DNA from: Notospermus geniculatus | Lineage: Eukaryota; Nemertea; Pilidiophora; Heteronemertea; Lineidae | Assembly (NCBI GenBank): GCA_002633025.1 | Contig: NMRB01001425.1 | Coordinates: forward strand, 84,916 to 148,915 | Direction of reading: 5' to 3' | Length of the DNA: 64,000 bases | Shown here: piece by piece, positions 48,723-60,444 of the stretch | Numbering within the stretch: position 1 is the first letter of the stretch | Layout: each line of letters opens with the position of its first letter | Made by a program: the position numbers and the translations under genes | Notes under the pieces: model-generated | The model's database searches: none | What the model saw: the letters and a program-made list of their open reading frames with translations, nothing else | What the model was told of the DNA's origin: nothing

Positions 48723-48955
48723 TGGCCAATTTCATTGAAACTTCCACAAACTGCTGATAGGATGTCAGTGAACATGGATATCTAGTATGCAGTTTTCCTG
48801 GGAATGGGCCGAGTTAGAAAAAATGTAATGATACATCGCATAAATTGTCAAAACCTTAGTACCGCCCTATATTACCCTTTGCACTAGACCTTGTCATGCC
48901 TGTTCACTTTCATGGAAAATTTGCCTACTTCTTGGCCCCACCTAGAGAACTAGGC
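48723..48955. repeat. Dispersed repeat, copy 2
   Basis: Same-strand match to 1-215, with similarity resuming near 49655-49810 as it does near 250-310 in copy 1. This suggests a longer decayed element. Confidence 0.6.
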
Positions 48956-48959
48956 CTGG

Positions 48960-50460
48960 GCTGAAGAATCAAAGTTTTGCCATTGCGGAACGATGTTGGC
49001 ATCTATTGCCACAAAATCGGGGTGAAGGCCCCACATAGGCCTAAATACCAAGGCCAACGTTGGTCTCTCAGTCGTTGCCCCTATAGTTTGCCCCCACCCC
49101 AAACCTCAAACCAAACTGGCATGGCGACTGCATGCCGCCATGGCGGATTCCCCTCAGCTTGATCCTCGCCTTCAAAACATATGGGCATTTCATTTCACTG
49201 TTAGCCATATTGGCAACTGTAGGGTATCAAAGAGCAGGGAGCATTTTTGTCCCTGATACCTTCATCAATATGAAATGAAGTCTGTTATTACAATGTGAAA
49301 TAAAAAGCCCCTTCAAAAAGCGGAATAATTGGAACCGCCCCTCCCCCTCCACAGACTCGACAAACTTTGGAGTTTTATCGCCATGAGATAAATAAATCGT
49401 AAAAACATAAAGTGTGTAGAAAAATCTTTGAAAAGGAATTTTTTCTGGCTGGTTTATCATCTTCCCCTGCATATAGCGCTTGAATTCATCCCATCTCATT
49501 GGGCATGATAAAATGTTCACAGTCTAAAATACCGGTGTATGTACAAGTAGAATGGCAAGCGCCTGTTCTCGGCAGTTTCAGGCGAAATGTTTTTGTAACA
49601 ATAATGTTCAACCAGGACCATGTGTGATTAAAACACAGCTAAATTCATTAAGAAGGCTAGAGTGAGAATTTCTTAATCGCTCTGACGTATGTGCTAAGAG
49701 ATTGAGCTGAAGACAGCTAAAACTATTCAAAGGTCTGCTGTAGGAATTTCTTAATGGCTCTGATATGTCCATACTAAGAAAATTGATAGAATAACTATTC
49801 AATGATGTAGACTTTCAATTTTCTGTGGGGGAAGACCTCCAGACCCCCTCCGACTTCGCCTCACCCAGACTCCCCCCCAACTCCGTAAAAGCTACATACG
49901 TCCCTGTGTGTGGTATACGCGTACGGACTTCTATCTTAATGTTTCCATCATTTTGTTGCGGGGACGCAATATGAACTTTAAAGAAACTTTAAGTACTGCT
50001 GCATGAAATACAAGTGCTTAAATGAGTACTTCAATCACCATTCAGTCATCTTTAGGCCTACACATGCATCTTTCTGTTACCTTTCGATTGCCTTTCAGTC
50101 ACTTTTCAGGATGACTGAAAGATCTCTCCTTTTCAACATTTGGAATGGAGACCATTAATCTCTTTAAATTCCTCCTGCATTCAATGCAGTACACGTAGTC
50201 TAGCAGTCTCCTCATCGAGGATGACGAATCCCTAAAAAAAGCAAGCATTGACCGTATTCATGTTTCCTCAATATTTTACATAAAAATTTTATTGACTGGT
50301 CGACTCCCGGTCCCATCTTTATTCTGCGGCACTCCTTGATGAACCATTTAGGTTTGTACCTAGTCAGCAGGGAACGTTGGCACATCACCACTAAAAAGCT
50401 GATTGCACGCTTGCGCAAAACAAACAGAACGAACTCAATAATTTTATAGTAGATGTACAC
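48960..50460. other. Intergenic sequence
   Basis: No gene is supported. A local duplication (GAATTTCTTAATSGCTCTGA) lies at about 49668 and 49744. A C-rich end-like stretch (GACCCCCTCC, ACTCCCCCCC) occurs near 49850. Confidence 0.4.
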
Positions 50461-50465
50461 CAAAC

Positions 50466-50804
50466 AGGGTTCCTGCAGCCTGTGGAGCACCAAATTTAAG
50501 ACCTTTTTAAGACCAAGTATCGGCAAAATTTAAGACCTATTTTCTTCTAAATGAAGCCCCCGAGCATCCCTCGAAGGGTTTCCGCAAGGGAAGAATGACA
50601 GGGATCAACACGGCCAAGGAAGTGGGTAGGCTACTTTTAAGAAGCCCGGAGATGCGATTCCCCGACATCTCCTGCCAATTTTTTACAACTGCCTTGATAT
50701 GAAATTTAAGACCTTCCCACAGAAATTATCAAATTTAAGACTTTTTAAGGCCTTGAAAATGGATGTGCCAAATTTAAGACTTTTTAAGACCTTGCAGGAA
50801 CCCT
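50466..50804. mobile_element. CAGGGTTCCTGCA element, copy 2
   Basis: Inverted ends CAGGGTTCCTGCA and TTGCAGGAACCCTG match 29138-29531. ACCAAA directly borders both ends and may be the target duplication. Relative to copy 1 it lacks a middle segment. Confidence 0.8.
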
Positions 50805-51024
50805 GACCAAATGTCGTCTGCGATTGCTGGCCCGTTTTGCGGAGGTTGCGGACATTGCTAGCATGCTCCCAAATTACCTTTTTGTCTTATTTTAGCATGG
50901 CCAATAATATTATATTCGTAACCTTGCTAATGGTAATGATTTATTTTTGACAAAAGTCATTGCTTTCAACACTATACTGATTCTTCAGCCCTTTAAAAGC
51001 ATACAGATGTTGAGCATATATGTA

Positions 51025-51304
51025 NNNNNNNNNNNNNNNNNNNNNNNNNNNNNNNNNNNNNNNNNNNNNNNNNNNNNNNNNNNNNNNNNNNNNNNNNNNN
51101 NNNNNNNNNNNNNNNNNNNNNNNNNNNNNNNNNNNNNNNNNNNNNNNNNNNNNNNNNNNNNNNNNNNNNNNNNNNNNNNNNNNNNNNNNNNNNNNNNNNN
51201 NNNNNNNNNNNNNNNNNNNNNNNNNNNNNNNNNNNNNNNNNNNNNNNNNNNNNNNNNNNNNNNNNNNNNNNNNNNNNNNNNNNNNNNNNNNNNNNNNNNN
51301 NNNN
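51025..51304. other. Sequence gap (280 N)
   Basis: Unknown bases. ORFs that cross it are artefacts. Confidence 0.99.
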
Positions 51305-51466
51305 GCTGGCAAGTTCATTGGTTTGGTGAAGCAGGCGGGTCGCGCAAATGCCCGAGCTACCTGAGCTGGTGGAAATCCATGTATACAAAAGAGACCGAAA
51401 TCTTTTCAACACATCCCGGCAGGGGCATAATAGAACTGGCCTCGCACCTCCATTCAAAGGGAGAGT

Positions 51467-51685
51467 GTTTATTTGCCGGCGACGAGGATTAGTCGTCCCA
51501 AGAAGGATCGACAAATAAATTTATTCACGGGTGCGTGCAAGCAGGCATAACATGTTGACATTAGAATAATAACAGCACCTCGAGTCAACAGTTCTTAAAA
51601 CAAAACAGGTTATTTTCCTGTTCTCAGTCAATGATAATTCCCAGTTGATTTAATAACGTGTTGATGATAATTATGAAGATGAACA
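51467..51685. repeat. Long inverted repeat, right copy
   Basis: Inverse match to 46640-46865. It begins GTTTATTTGCCGGCGACGAG and runs through CAGGTTATTTTCCTGTTCTC to about AATAACGTG. The span between the copies is about 4.6 kb and includes the gap. Confidence 0.7.
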
Positions 51686-51689
51686 TCAT

Positions 51690-52845
51690 TACTTCTCGTC
51701 CGATCGTTTTACTGCGTTGACAGTGGCGCCATAAGAAACAGGTCTGTCAACTCAGATTTTTGCTCTGAGCTATTTCGGTCAACTGGTACAGAATTAAGTG
51801 AATGGGGGCCCTATGTACACGTTTAATAGTCTGCTTATGCTGTAGACCTACCTACGAATCAGGGACAAAGTCCCCACGTACTCGACTTCCTCGCCATAAG
51901 TACCGTGCACGAGCAGCGGGCGGCCCCTGATGAAAGGTGAGAGTCATGTATTATTCCGCGCCAGGGGTAAGCATGCTCTGTAAAATCGTACGTATTAAAA
52001 CTGGTGGTCTCTCTTTAATTGGTAAGCATTACAATTGAATTTTGATCGCTAATTCGAGTGATGTCAGCAGGAGTAACGTTCAATTGAACTCTAATACTTT
52101 GGTAGAGCTTCACCCTAGGTATCATGAACAGTGGACAGTGCAGGAAGTAATGGGCATAGGTCTCTGAAGCAGCTCCCCAATCACACACGTGAGAATGAAG
52201 AGAATTATTCTTCCACGGAAGTCCGATTGGAGCGTCGAGAAACCCAATCTAAACCTGGTCAAAAGAATATTCAACATTCTCGGACCATAGTGGAATAATA
52301 ATGGAATTATATGCGAAATTTGAAAAAGTTAACCCTTCCCCTGCAGAACAGGCCACGCCCGAAGGACTTGACCTTGGATGCAACTTTACCACTATTGATC
52401 TGCTTCCTGCGACGAGGTTAGTGGAGCTTTCAAAACAAAATATTTTTTTTTACTTTTTTTACACACTCCTTCATCAAGCTTATTAAAGTTTTACATGTAA
52501 AGAAAAAGCCGTAATTAACGGCATGATTTTTATCAAACACTAGCTTATCTCTGAACAAAAGTGTTACATCTTTATACAACATCCCGGTTTTTAGAGGGCC
52601 GCTAAGTCTTCTCTAACCTGGTTCCCTGGGCGTCCGACGGTGGCGCTGGCTGACGATTCGTGTCGAAGCCCAGGTATCCGCAACTCAGAAAAATAGCCGG
52701 AATTCCGGCTAGTGGGAAGCCGTTGATTCTGAGCGTCGATTAAACGTCGTGTAAATCAGGTTGATTGGGATAAAAAATTTTTGTTATCATTAGCACGTTT
52801 TAGAATAGTCGTGACATTTCTAATAAAGTGGAAATTGAAATTTAT
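51690..52845. other. Intergenic sequence without recognised features
   Basis: Nothing is recognised. The phrase GGGCTCTGACGGTGGCACTG-like, inverted between about 52620-52680 and 53528-53590 (GATACCTGGGC, GCCCAGGTATC), suggests an inverted-repeat element around the next feature. Confidence 0.35.
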
Positions 52846-52848
52846 AAT

Positions 52849-53219
52849 GAGGAACCCGCGTGCCGGAAATCCCGACAGGTCGGCGCTGCGAGCAGTGCGA
52901 CCGAAACGACGTCATTGACGTCGTTTTAGGTGTTGACGTTGCGTCATGAAAAAATCTGCTGTACATTTTCTACAGGAATAATGAGATAATGACGTTGCCA
53001 TAATCGCCATCTATCTCTTCATTTTAAGGAAAAAAGCACCGCAAAATGCAGATATTTTCATCTGCTACAAGATGATGTAAATTTTAATGCCAGGCGACCG
53101 AAACAAACGGGTGCTTTTCACGCCAGAAATAAATGGAAACAACGTTAGAAAAAAGAAACTTCGGTCGCACTGCTCACAGCGCCACGTCGTGACGTTAGTT
53201 CCTCCGGTTCCCCATTCAC
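52849..53219. mobile_element. MITE family X, copy 2
   Basis: It matches 56843-57218 along its length (GGCGTTGACGTTGCGTCATG-type, CTACAGGAATAATGAGA, GCGCCACGTCGTGACGTTAG). Ends AATGAGGAACC and GGTTCCCCATT are inverted. Confidence 0.8.
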
Positions 53220-55640
53220 GATTAAACTCTGACTAATTTTGGAGTGAATCGAGTGCCGGAATGAATCGCATACAGAGTCAAATTTCAAATTTAAAGATGG
53301 CGTCTTCGCTTTGGGCCAGTTCAGACATTAAAATCATGGAAAACTACAAGTATATCGACGATACATTTGAGTTATCCATTGCGAGTACATTTTCTACAGA
53401 CATTGTTGACAACGTGTAGCAGAGAAGTCATTTCTGACAGGTAATACACACAAAATACATCTGTTTTGCACTTCGCTTTTGGACACGGCTTTCCCAGTGA
53501 TGACGTCACTGTTATTTATAGACGGTTGCGGATACCTGGGCTCCTACACGAATAGCCAGTGCCACCGTCAGAGCCCAGGGAACCAGGTAAAGTCTTCTCA
53601 TACATTAGGGTTGGTTCATACTCCGTCCGGATTTTACGCCGACTATGATCAACATATGATTCGGAGTGACTCTGCGAAGTAAATACACTCGAAAAAAGAT
53701 TTTTTTTTGTTTTATATTGAGTGTGATTAGCGGAAAATTACATACACTGAAACGCTGTGCAAATATGTCATAAAAGTGTACTCAGTTCTTTTCTGTGGAT
53801 GTAGGCCTACATTTTGTGAGATGCGAAGGCTGGTTACATTATCTTTGACGTAATACCGGGGTATGAACAAAAAAAAGACCGTCAGTAGATTTGGGAATGC
53901 AGTGAAAATTTGTGGGCAAGACTATTGATTTGTAGAACGAGGCTAGGCTGGTTATGATATGTGTGGTGTGTGAGAGGCAAGTTATACAGTTCTCCGAAGT
54001 TCAAGCTAAGTTTATATTGGACATATTTGGTCCAGTGTGCAAACTACACAGCAATTCCTGTCCCCTTGTTGACGAGAAGGAACATCACTGCCATGTATGG
54101 ACCATCCTCAGCATTGTGCTGGATGCAGGTTGGTGTCTGGATTCTATACGAGTAGTACCACACTTCTCTGGTGGCAAAGCAATATGAACTATCTTTAGGG
54201 CCTCGCCGGGTGTTGGGAATTTCAGAATTTCTAAAATTGTACATGAAGTGTTCCATGCCCTCATTGCAATACGTTTTCGACACTAACATAACTATGTGAA
54301 CCTTGACGCCACCAGGCTTGTTTTCATTGTGACGTGCTGATGGGAGATGTAAAAAGCAGGTTGTCGCCCTTTTTTGTCAATAACAGATCTGCGGTGGTGT
54401 GGAAAAACCTAGTAAATCACATTTTCATCAGAATTGAGTTAGGGCCATTTTTGGACTCACTAGGATATACCCCTTCATGAAATACATTCACACTGCAAAA
54501 ATATCAAGTATCTTCCAAGATAATGATCAGGCAGAACCTAGTAAGTCTCACATTTGGATACTCTTGATCAGGAAAAACCTAGCAACTACGAGCAGCCTCC
54601 GGGTCAGTTTTTAGTCACTTTTCTGTGTAGAGCATGGCTGATTCAGTCTGCAGTCATACTGGCGTTATCAAAGTTTCTTTTGGTATTTTCATTTAAAATT
54701 GTAAACTGGGTAGTTAATAATGAATTCACGTGAAAATGTTATGCTGCGTTTGGCTCTGGAGAAGGTGAAAAGGTGTCAAAATGCTGTTGCTAATGGTAGT
54801 AGGCCTAGAGAAGCGGGTACCCCAGTCAGCACTGGCACTGCTCACTCTCCTATATCCAGTGGGCTAAATCTCACGGTTTATCAGTTTTTTGCATTTTTCT
54901 CAAAATGATCAAATTGTGACTTACTCGGTTTTACCAAATTACGGCAGAGACCAGCGAGAACGCAAAATAGGTAAAGACCAAAACCGTGTACAATTCCTGG
55001 CCTTTAAATTGAATTAACCGTCTCGTGAGAGGAATGAAGGACGTGGGGTAATTACAAGTCAAATCCCACTTCAGACAATCCGTTAACAGATGGTTTATCC
55101 TCTTGTGATATCCCACTATTATGGAGAGACGAGAATTCCCACAATTTCACATGAGCGCACTGTAGCAGGACACCTCCTCACCTAACAGCAGCTCAGTACA
55201 GCATTTGTGGTACATGTTGATAAAGAGGAGACACACATCATTTAACTGTCTGACTGACGACGAAAGGGGCTGATCACTTTCGGAACCATTTCCCCCAACT
55301 AATTTTTCATTATGTTGCAACTGATTGATTTTCACGAAAATTTCAGGTGTAATAGCTTATAATTTGGAGTGCATAATGGTATGAAAAAAGTATGATATTG
55401 ACTTCATTAATTTGGAAAATCCCCACTTAAAAATTGTAAAATAAATCAACAAAATATTTCAACGAAATCAACGATCTTTAGAATGATCCGGCTATCAATA
55501 ATAAATAAGATTAATACCCTCTCAGTATAGAAACGATCAGCGAGTAATTTCGCTGATTTCATGCTGATTTTGGACATTTTGTGAGAAAGTTCTTTGTTTT
55601 CGTAATTAATGAAGTCAATGTCATATTTTTCTCGTGGCAT
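53220..55640. other. Intergenic sequence
   Basis: No gene is recognised. A 41-codon ATG frame at 53297-53419 (MASSLWASSDIKIM...) has a good start context but no supporting similarity. Other ORFs look random. Confidence 0.35.
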
Positions 55641-55643
55641 TAC

Positions 55644-56324
55644 AGCTGCGCTTCCATTACAACTTTTAGATCCGGTCTTAATAGTACCGCATCTAAAATA
55701 AGACCGGGTATTTCACGGCTTGCGCTTCCACTACTGGATTTGAGGTTAGTATGATCGGCTACAGTTGGCGATACGTGGAATGAAGGCGCCTATTGTTCTG
55801 GTACTTTCGAGCATGCGCTATGTCGCAAGCGATCTTAAAGATAATGTATCACGGATATTTTCGCGGGCCACGAAATTCATTGTTTATTTACATTTTGTTT
55901 GTTTATGTCCAGGCTTTCTTTGTCTTATGAGTAATTTGATGGTGGCATGCCTCTCTAGAAATTCGGTTGATTCCAAAAGTATTCATTTTGGTGGGTTGGC
56001 ATGTCCCAAAAGTCCTAAATAACATAATGTAAACATCCATGTTTACAAACACTGAATGTAAACAATGAAGTCGTGATACATTATCTTTAAGCCACCTGCA
56101 GCCGATCATAATACTACAAATAGATCCGGACTTATTGCCATTCCACTACAGAAGCACCGCTGTTGATCCGCATCTATAATAAAATTCGGAGTATGTTCGG
56201 CTGTGCTATCCGAACTAAATAGATCCGCACTTAATAGAACCGGACTTATTAAACACGGCAATTCTGTAATGGAAGCAGAATAAGAGCGGACAAATACCGG
56301 CTTTTTTGTAGTGGAAGCGCAACT
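55644..56324. mobile_element. Inverted-repeat element with GCGCTTCCA ends
   Basis: AGCTGCGCTTCCATTACAA at the left and its near complement TTGTAGTGGAAGCGCAACT at the right. Inside, GATCCGGTCTTA-like words recur in both orientations. A TTAA-flanked MITE is nested at 55839-56086. Confidence 0.75.
55839..56086. mobile_element. Nested TTAA-flanked MITE
   Basis: AGATAATGTATCACG and CGTGATACATTATCT are perfect inverted ends. TTAA borders them at 55835-55838 and 56087-56090. It lies within the 55644 element, so it is the younger insertion. Confidence 0.85.
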
Positions 56325-56410
56325 TATGCTATCCGAACTAAATAGATTCGCACTTAATAGAACCGGACTTATTAAACCCGGCAATTCTGTAATGGAAGCA
56401 GAATATATGT
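56204..56410. repeat. ~125-bp offset duplication at the element's right end
   Basis: GCTATCCGAACTAAATAGAT ... CTGTAATGGAAGCAGAATA at 56204-56284 recurs at 56327-56405 just outside the element end. Confidence 0.8.
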
Positions 56411-56411
56411 A

Positions 56412-56842
56412 GTTCACCTTATACGGTATTACACCTAAGTTTTCCTGAAAATCAATCAACTGCAAATTAATGAAAAATTAGCTTGGAAAATGGTTCCGAA
56501 AGTGAACAGCCCAATGTACAAAACCGATCTGTACCACATATTTTGCCGACAATATCACATGAATTTTACAAACCGTTCGACAAAAAGTAGGGTCCTGAAA
56601 CTGATGCACTTGCAACAGATACGATAGTATAGTCTAATCACCAAATCGATTTAAAAGATTTTCTCAAATAAAACGAAGTATGGCTCAGTCTCTGCTGATG
56701 AGTAGACATTCTATCGCAATGATATCCGCTCGTTGAGTCACGACTGGCAACTATGTACATTAATTTGTGGACTGCAGAGAGCAATAAAATCCAAACCCTT
56801 TTGTCCACGTCCACGTCAAAATTTTATTTAGCAATACAATCA
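56412..56842. other. Intergenic sequence without recognised features
   Basis: I see no gene, RNA or repeat here. Confidence 0.3.
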
Positions 56843-57218
56843 TGTAATGGGATACCCGCGTGACGAACTTTGCTACGCGGTGGCTCTGCGACCGATTGAC
56901 CCGTCGCTACCTCACTGACGTCATTTTAGGCGTTGACGTTGCGTCATGAAAAAGTTACCTGTACATTCTTCTACAGGAATAATGAGACAAAAATGTTGCT
57001 TTTATCGCCATCCTATCTCTTCATTTTAAGGAAACAAGCGAGGAGATTAACGACATTTTCATCTGCTACAAAATGATGTAAGGTTTACTGTCAGGCGACC
57101 AACACAAACGGGTTATTTTCTCCCCAGAAATAAATGGAAATAACGTTAGAAAAAAGAAACTTCGGGCACATCGTTCGCAGCGCCACGTCGTGACGTTAGT
57201 TCCGCGGGTACCTCATTA
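56843..57218. mobile_element. MITE family X, copy 3
   Basis: It is homologous to 52849-53219 and shares end words with 10768-11230. Identity to copy 2 is high in GACGTTGCGTCATGAAAAA and CGTTAGAAAAAAGAAACTTC. Confidence 0.8.
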
Positions 57219-58325
57219 TATGATGTCAACAACGACCAACGATATCCGATATTCCACCCTATATCTGAAGTTGTATGACTTGTCAACGTCACTGGATATC
57301 GCTCGACTACCGAAATTCGAGTTGTCGAACGCATCTATTAAGTAGCAGATACGTGACAAAAGGTGTAAAATCTTGTTGCACGTCAGCAGAATTAAGCAGT
57401 ACATGCAGCACCGCACGGTAGAAATGTAATTGTACATGTAACTAGACAAAAGTTCGCCATGATCAGTACACTTTCCGCCCAGTGCTGTTTTCCTGGAGGA
57501 TTTGACGAATCGAATAGCTGGCGGCCGCCGAAAACCTGCAACAGACACTTGGACTTCAAGATGTTGCTACGGATGAAGACGGCATCAGTGGTTATCCAGT
57601 ATGACGGAACGTCCTGGGATTATCCAATGGGCCCTAAATTCGTGGGCTACTGCTACTGATATTCGAATGAAGACGTTTGTTTTTCACTGAAATAGTTTAG
57701 AATGATGTTGACGATAGGCAGAAGTGTGGCCTATACAATAATAAAATCATACTCGAAGACGCATAAGATGAGCAACGAGACGACAAATTTTACAATTTAA
57801 CTTATTCACACGCGCCACTCCTATCTCTGTAGGTGCGTCTTGAGTCTCCATTTATTCCGTCGGGCTGTAATCACTAGTTATTTGTTTTTCATGGTGACAC
57901 ACTAAACGAGTAACCTTTGTAAAGATCAACTGAGCTTTTCTCGTCTTGGAGCGATGAAATGCACTAAATCAGCTTGCAGTGAGTTTAATGTGAACAAGAC
58001 TTACCGATTTTATCAAAGTAATCGTACGGATAATTGAAATCACGTTCGGCACAAATTGGATTTTTTAAAAAACAATGACTGTCCCAGGGTGTAAATAACA
58101 TAATGGCCGAACAATTTTCAATCTTTTCGCAAAGGATTGCGCAAGCTTTGACCGGGATCATTCCGACATCAAGTACTGGAAAAACATTCGGGCCATTCGC
58201 ACGTCTACATGAATAATGAGAGGCGACAGAACCTAGAAAGGAACACTAGACGTAGGGGACCCCAATCAGTGTGTTGGTGTGAATCTCGGTTTAAAATGGT
58301 GTTCTGTTTTTAGCTGACCTGGGGT
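57219..58325. other. Intergenic sequence without recognised features
   Basis: No gene is supported. The ORF at 57459-57659 has a cysteine-bearing but unrecognised translation. Confidence 0.3.
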
Positions 58326-58334
58326 GAGCTATTG

Positions 58335-59174
58335 GGGGTCATCCCTATGTGTCCCGGGTTCTATGCGTCCCGGGTCCTTTCCGTCCCGGGTTCTATGCGT
58401 CCCTAAAGACAGTTATTTTTATGGAGGGTTCTCTGCGTCCCGGGGTTTGCGTCCCGGGTTCTATGCGTCCCTAAAGCAGTTATTTGCATGCAGGGTTCTA
58501 TGTGTCCCCGGTTCCGTGTGTCTGCCGCAGTTATGATTACGGTAGCCTTATGATCGCGATTTTATTCTCAAGTGGAGTCGACAAACTCATATTTTAATCA
58601 TCATGACATGGATAAAAAATAAAATAGCTAAAATAAAATAATCAGCGTTAGCATTAGTGAACAATTTGTGAGCATTAGGGGGCTTCCAAATTCTTAATCC
58701 ACATTTAATGATGTTTCCAATATTATAATATGTATCAAAATTCATAATAATTTTGTCCATTGACTCTTTACCAGATTCTTTTCTTCAGCACAGTATCTCC
58801 TGCATTTTGGAAAATTACGGTAATTTGTGGGTATGGGCTGTGAAACTTCTGCTTTCCATCGTAGAAGTTCTACACATTAATGCTAACGTACTTCATCCAT
58901 GATGACTAAAGTATGATTTCGTCGACTCCACTTGAGAATGAAATGGCGACAATGCCAATCATAACGGAGACAGACACATGGGAACGGGGACACATAGAAA
59001 CCGGGACACATATAGAACCCTGCATACAAATAGCTGCTTTCGGGACGCATAGAACCCGGGACACAAAGAACCTGGGACGCATAGAACCCGGGACGCAAAG
59101 AACCCGGGACGCATAGAACCCGGGACGCAAAGAACCTGGGACACATAGAACCCGGGACACATAGGTACGCTCCC
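58335..59174. mobile_element. Complete foldback element with 9-bp target duplication
   Basis: GAGCTATTG stands at 58326-58334 and 59175-59183. The arms begin GGGGTCATCCCTATGTGTCC and end GGACACATAGGTACGCTCCC. Both arms carry tandem 15-16 bp units (GTCCCGGGTTCTATGC) and then CTCAAGTGGAGTCGAC, mirrored around a loop of about 200 bp bounded by GCGTTAGCATT / AATGCTAACG. There is no protein gene; ORFs reading SRVLCVPGS are the units translated. A half copy is at 2750-3175. Confidence 0.9.
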
Positions 59175-59183
59175 GAGCTATTG

Positions 59184-59440
59184 TGCTGGTGCAGCGTCCG
59201 TCGTCGTCGTCCGTTAGCAGGGCACGTTTCGTAACCGCTGGGGCTATTGATCTGAAACTTGGTACATATATACCCCTTGGTCAGATGACCTACGCACCAA
59301 GTTTCGGTCCGATTCGATTCTTGGCTTGGCCACCAGGTGGACAAAACCAAAAACACAAACAGTGCAATAACTCCTGAACTAATGACTTGATCATCTCCAA
59401 ATTTGTATTAAAGGTGTATCTAGATACAACTGGTTTTTAG
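59184..59440. repeat. Old dispersed element carrying the foldback insertion
   Basis: TGGGGTGAGCTATTG before the foldback and GAGCTATTGTGCTGGTGCAG after it join into one older repeat, followed by AGCAGGGCACGTTTCGTAAC, which also occurs inverted near 8640. The insertion therefore split this older sequence. Confidence 0.6.
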
Positions 59441-59449
59441 TTTGACATA

Positions 59450-59510
59450 CTTAAGACCCCGCTTCGGGTCGAAAATTTGCGAAATTTTGGAAGTTGACTT
59501 CCTATACAGG
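59450..59510 (+). ncRNA. Hammerhead-like hairpin motif, decayed copy
   Basis: AAGACCCCGCTTCGGGTCG, AAAATTTGCGAAATTTTGG and GTTGACTT match the other loci. The CUGANGA word is lost (CTTAAGA), so this copy lacks a complete core. Confidence 0.4.
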
Positions 59511-59514
59511 GTGG

Positions 59515-60300
59515 TCCAAAAACAAACGCACAAGCAGACTTCCACCACCCTCAGTCCCAAACCACTGGTATGAATGGCTCGAGAATCTTTCTAGAAGAAA
59601 AATAAGACCAAGATACATGTACCTCAATTCGGTCCAGTAGTTTTACCTCCAGAGCCATTTTTGTGAAGCAAAGTCAGTGGTCGTTAATAACTACATTTGT
59701 AACTTAACGGCGAACCGCGATAAAGTGGATAGTTGTTGTTAAAGCTGAACTAGATTCATTACACCACCGCGCAAGTTGACAAAAAAATACTTGCCACGCC
59801 ACAGCGCAGCAGGTAGGTGAAATACAAACGCCCTAGTCGGTTTTCAAACACCGTCTCCAAACCCGATATTCCCCGACCTAGACTAGATGGCGCTGTCATT
59901 CAACCGCGAGCAGCCGAAGGGCGAGGATCTCCGCATACAATAATGGCAACTGCACATGTCAGTACAATGGTCAACAATACATACAGGCCTAGGCCTACGT
60001 GGCCATGCAGTGTCGGTAAACAAAGAGCATGCAGCCATCCCAACCCCCCAAAAAACCTCAAAAATCGAACGAAGTCGTAAAACGGGAAATTATCAAACGT
60101 TCCCCAACAAATTCAGAGGGACATATGCCGAAAATTCCAGTAAAATCCATTTTTCCAATGCTGCTTCGACTGGCACACACAACGCCCTTTCGCCATCTTG
60201 GTTTCTTTCCTACGTGGATAAGCAGCATGCTATCCCGCCATGCAATGTAATTCCCAGATCTCCATATAGGTCTTTGTTCTCAGACACATTCTGCTAGACA
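59515..60300. other. Intergenic sequence without recognised features
   Basis: I see no gene. Overlapping ORFs at 59817-60297 are not supported. Confidence 0.3.
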
Positions 60301-60304
60301 AAAG

Positions 60305-60440
60305 TGACCGGATAGTGCCGTCGGTTAGGGCGTTTGGCTATTTCTTCTACTGTACACTAATCCGGCGGGCGCAGGTTTGGGCTCTGGACGCAAAGGACCC
60401 GGAACGCCGCGCAGCGGCCAGATAGCGAAGCTGCTGACGT
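60305..60440 (+). repeat. Possible degraded tRNA-SINE with GCCGCGCAGCGGCCA tail
   Basis: GTGCCGTCGGTTAGGGCGTT resembles an A box, and GCGCAGGTTTGGGCTC a damaged B box. The following GGACGCAAAGGACCC and CGCCGCGCAGCGGCCAGATA matches 44573-44625 (GACGCAAGGGCCC, CGCCGCGTAGCGGCCA). Confidence 0.4.
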
Positions 60441-60444
60441 CACA

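Noticed and set aside
50941-51514. ORFs of up to 181 codons
   Set aside because: They cross the 280-N gap; the real flanks are short and unrecognised.
53297-53419. 41-codon small protein in a good start context
   Set aside because: No similarity, no splice partner and no repeat of it elsewhere; chance cannot be excluded.
58883-59356. 157-codon ORF with CVPGSMRPGF repeats
   Set aside because: It is the foldback arm units read as protein.
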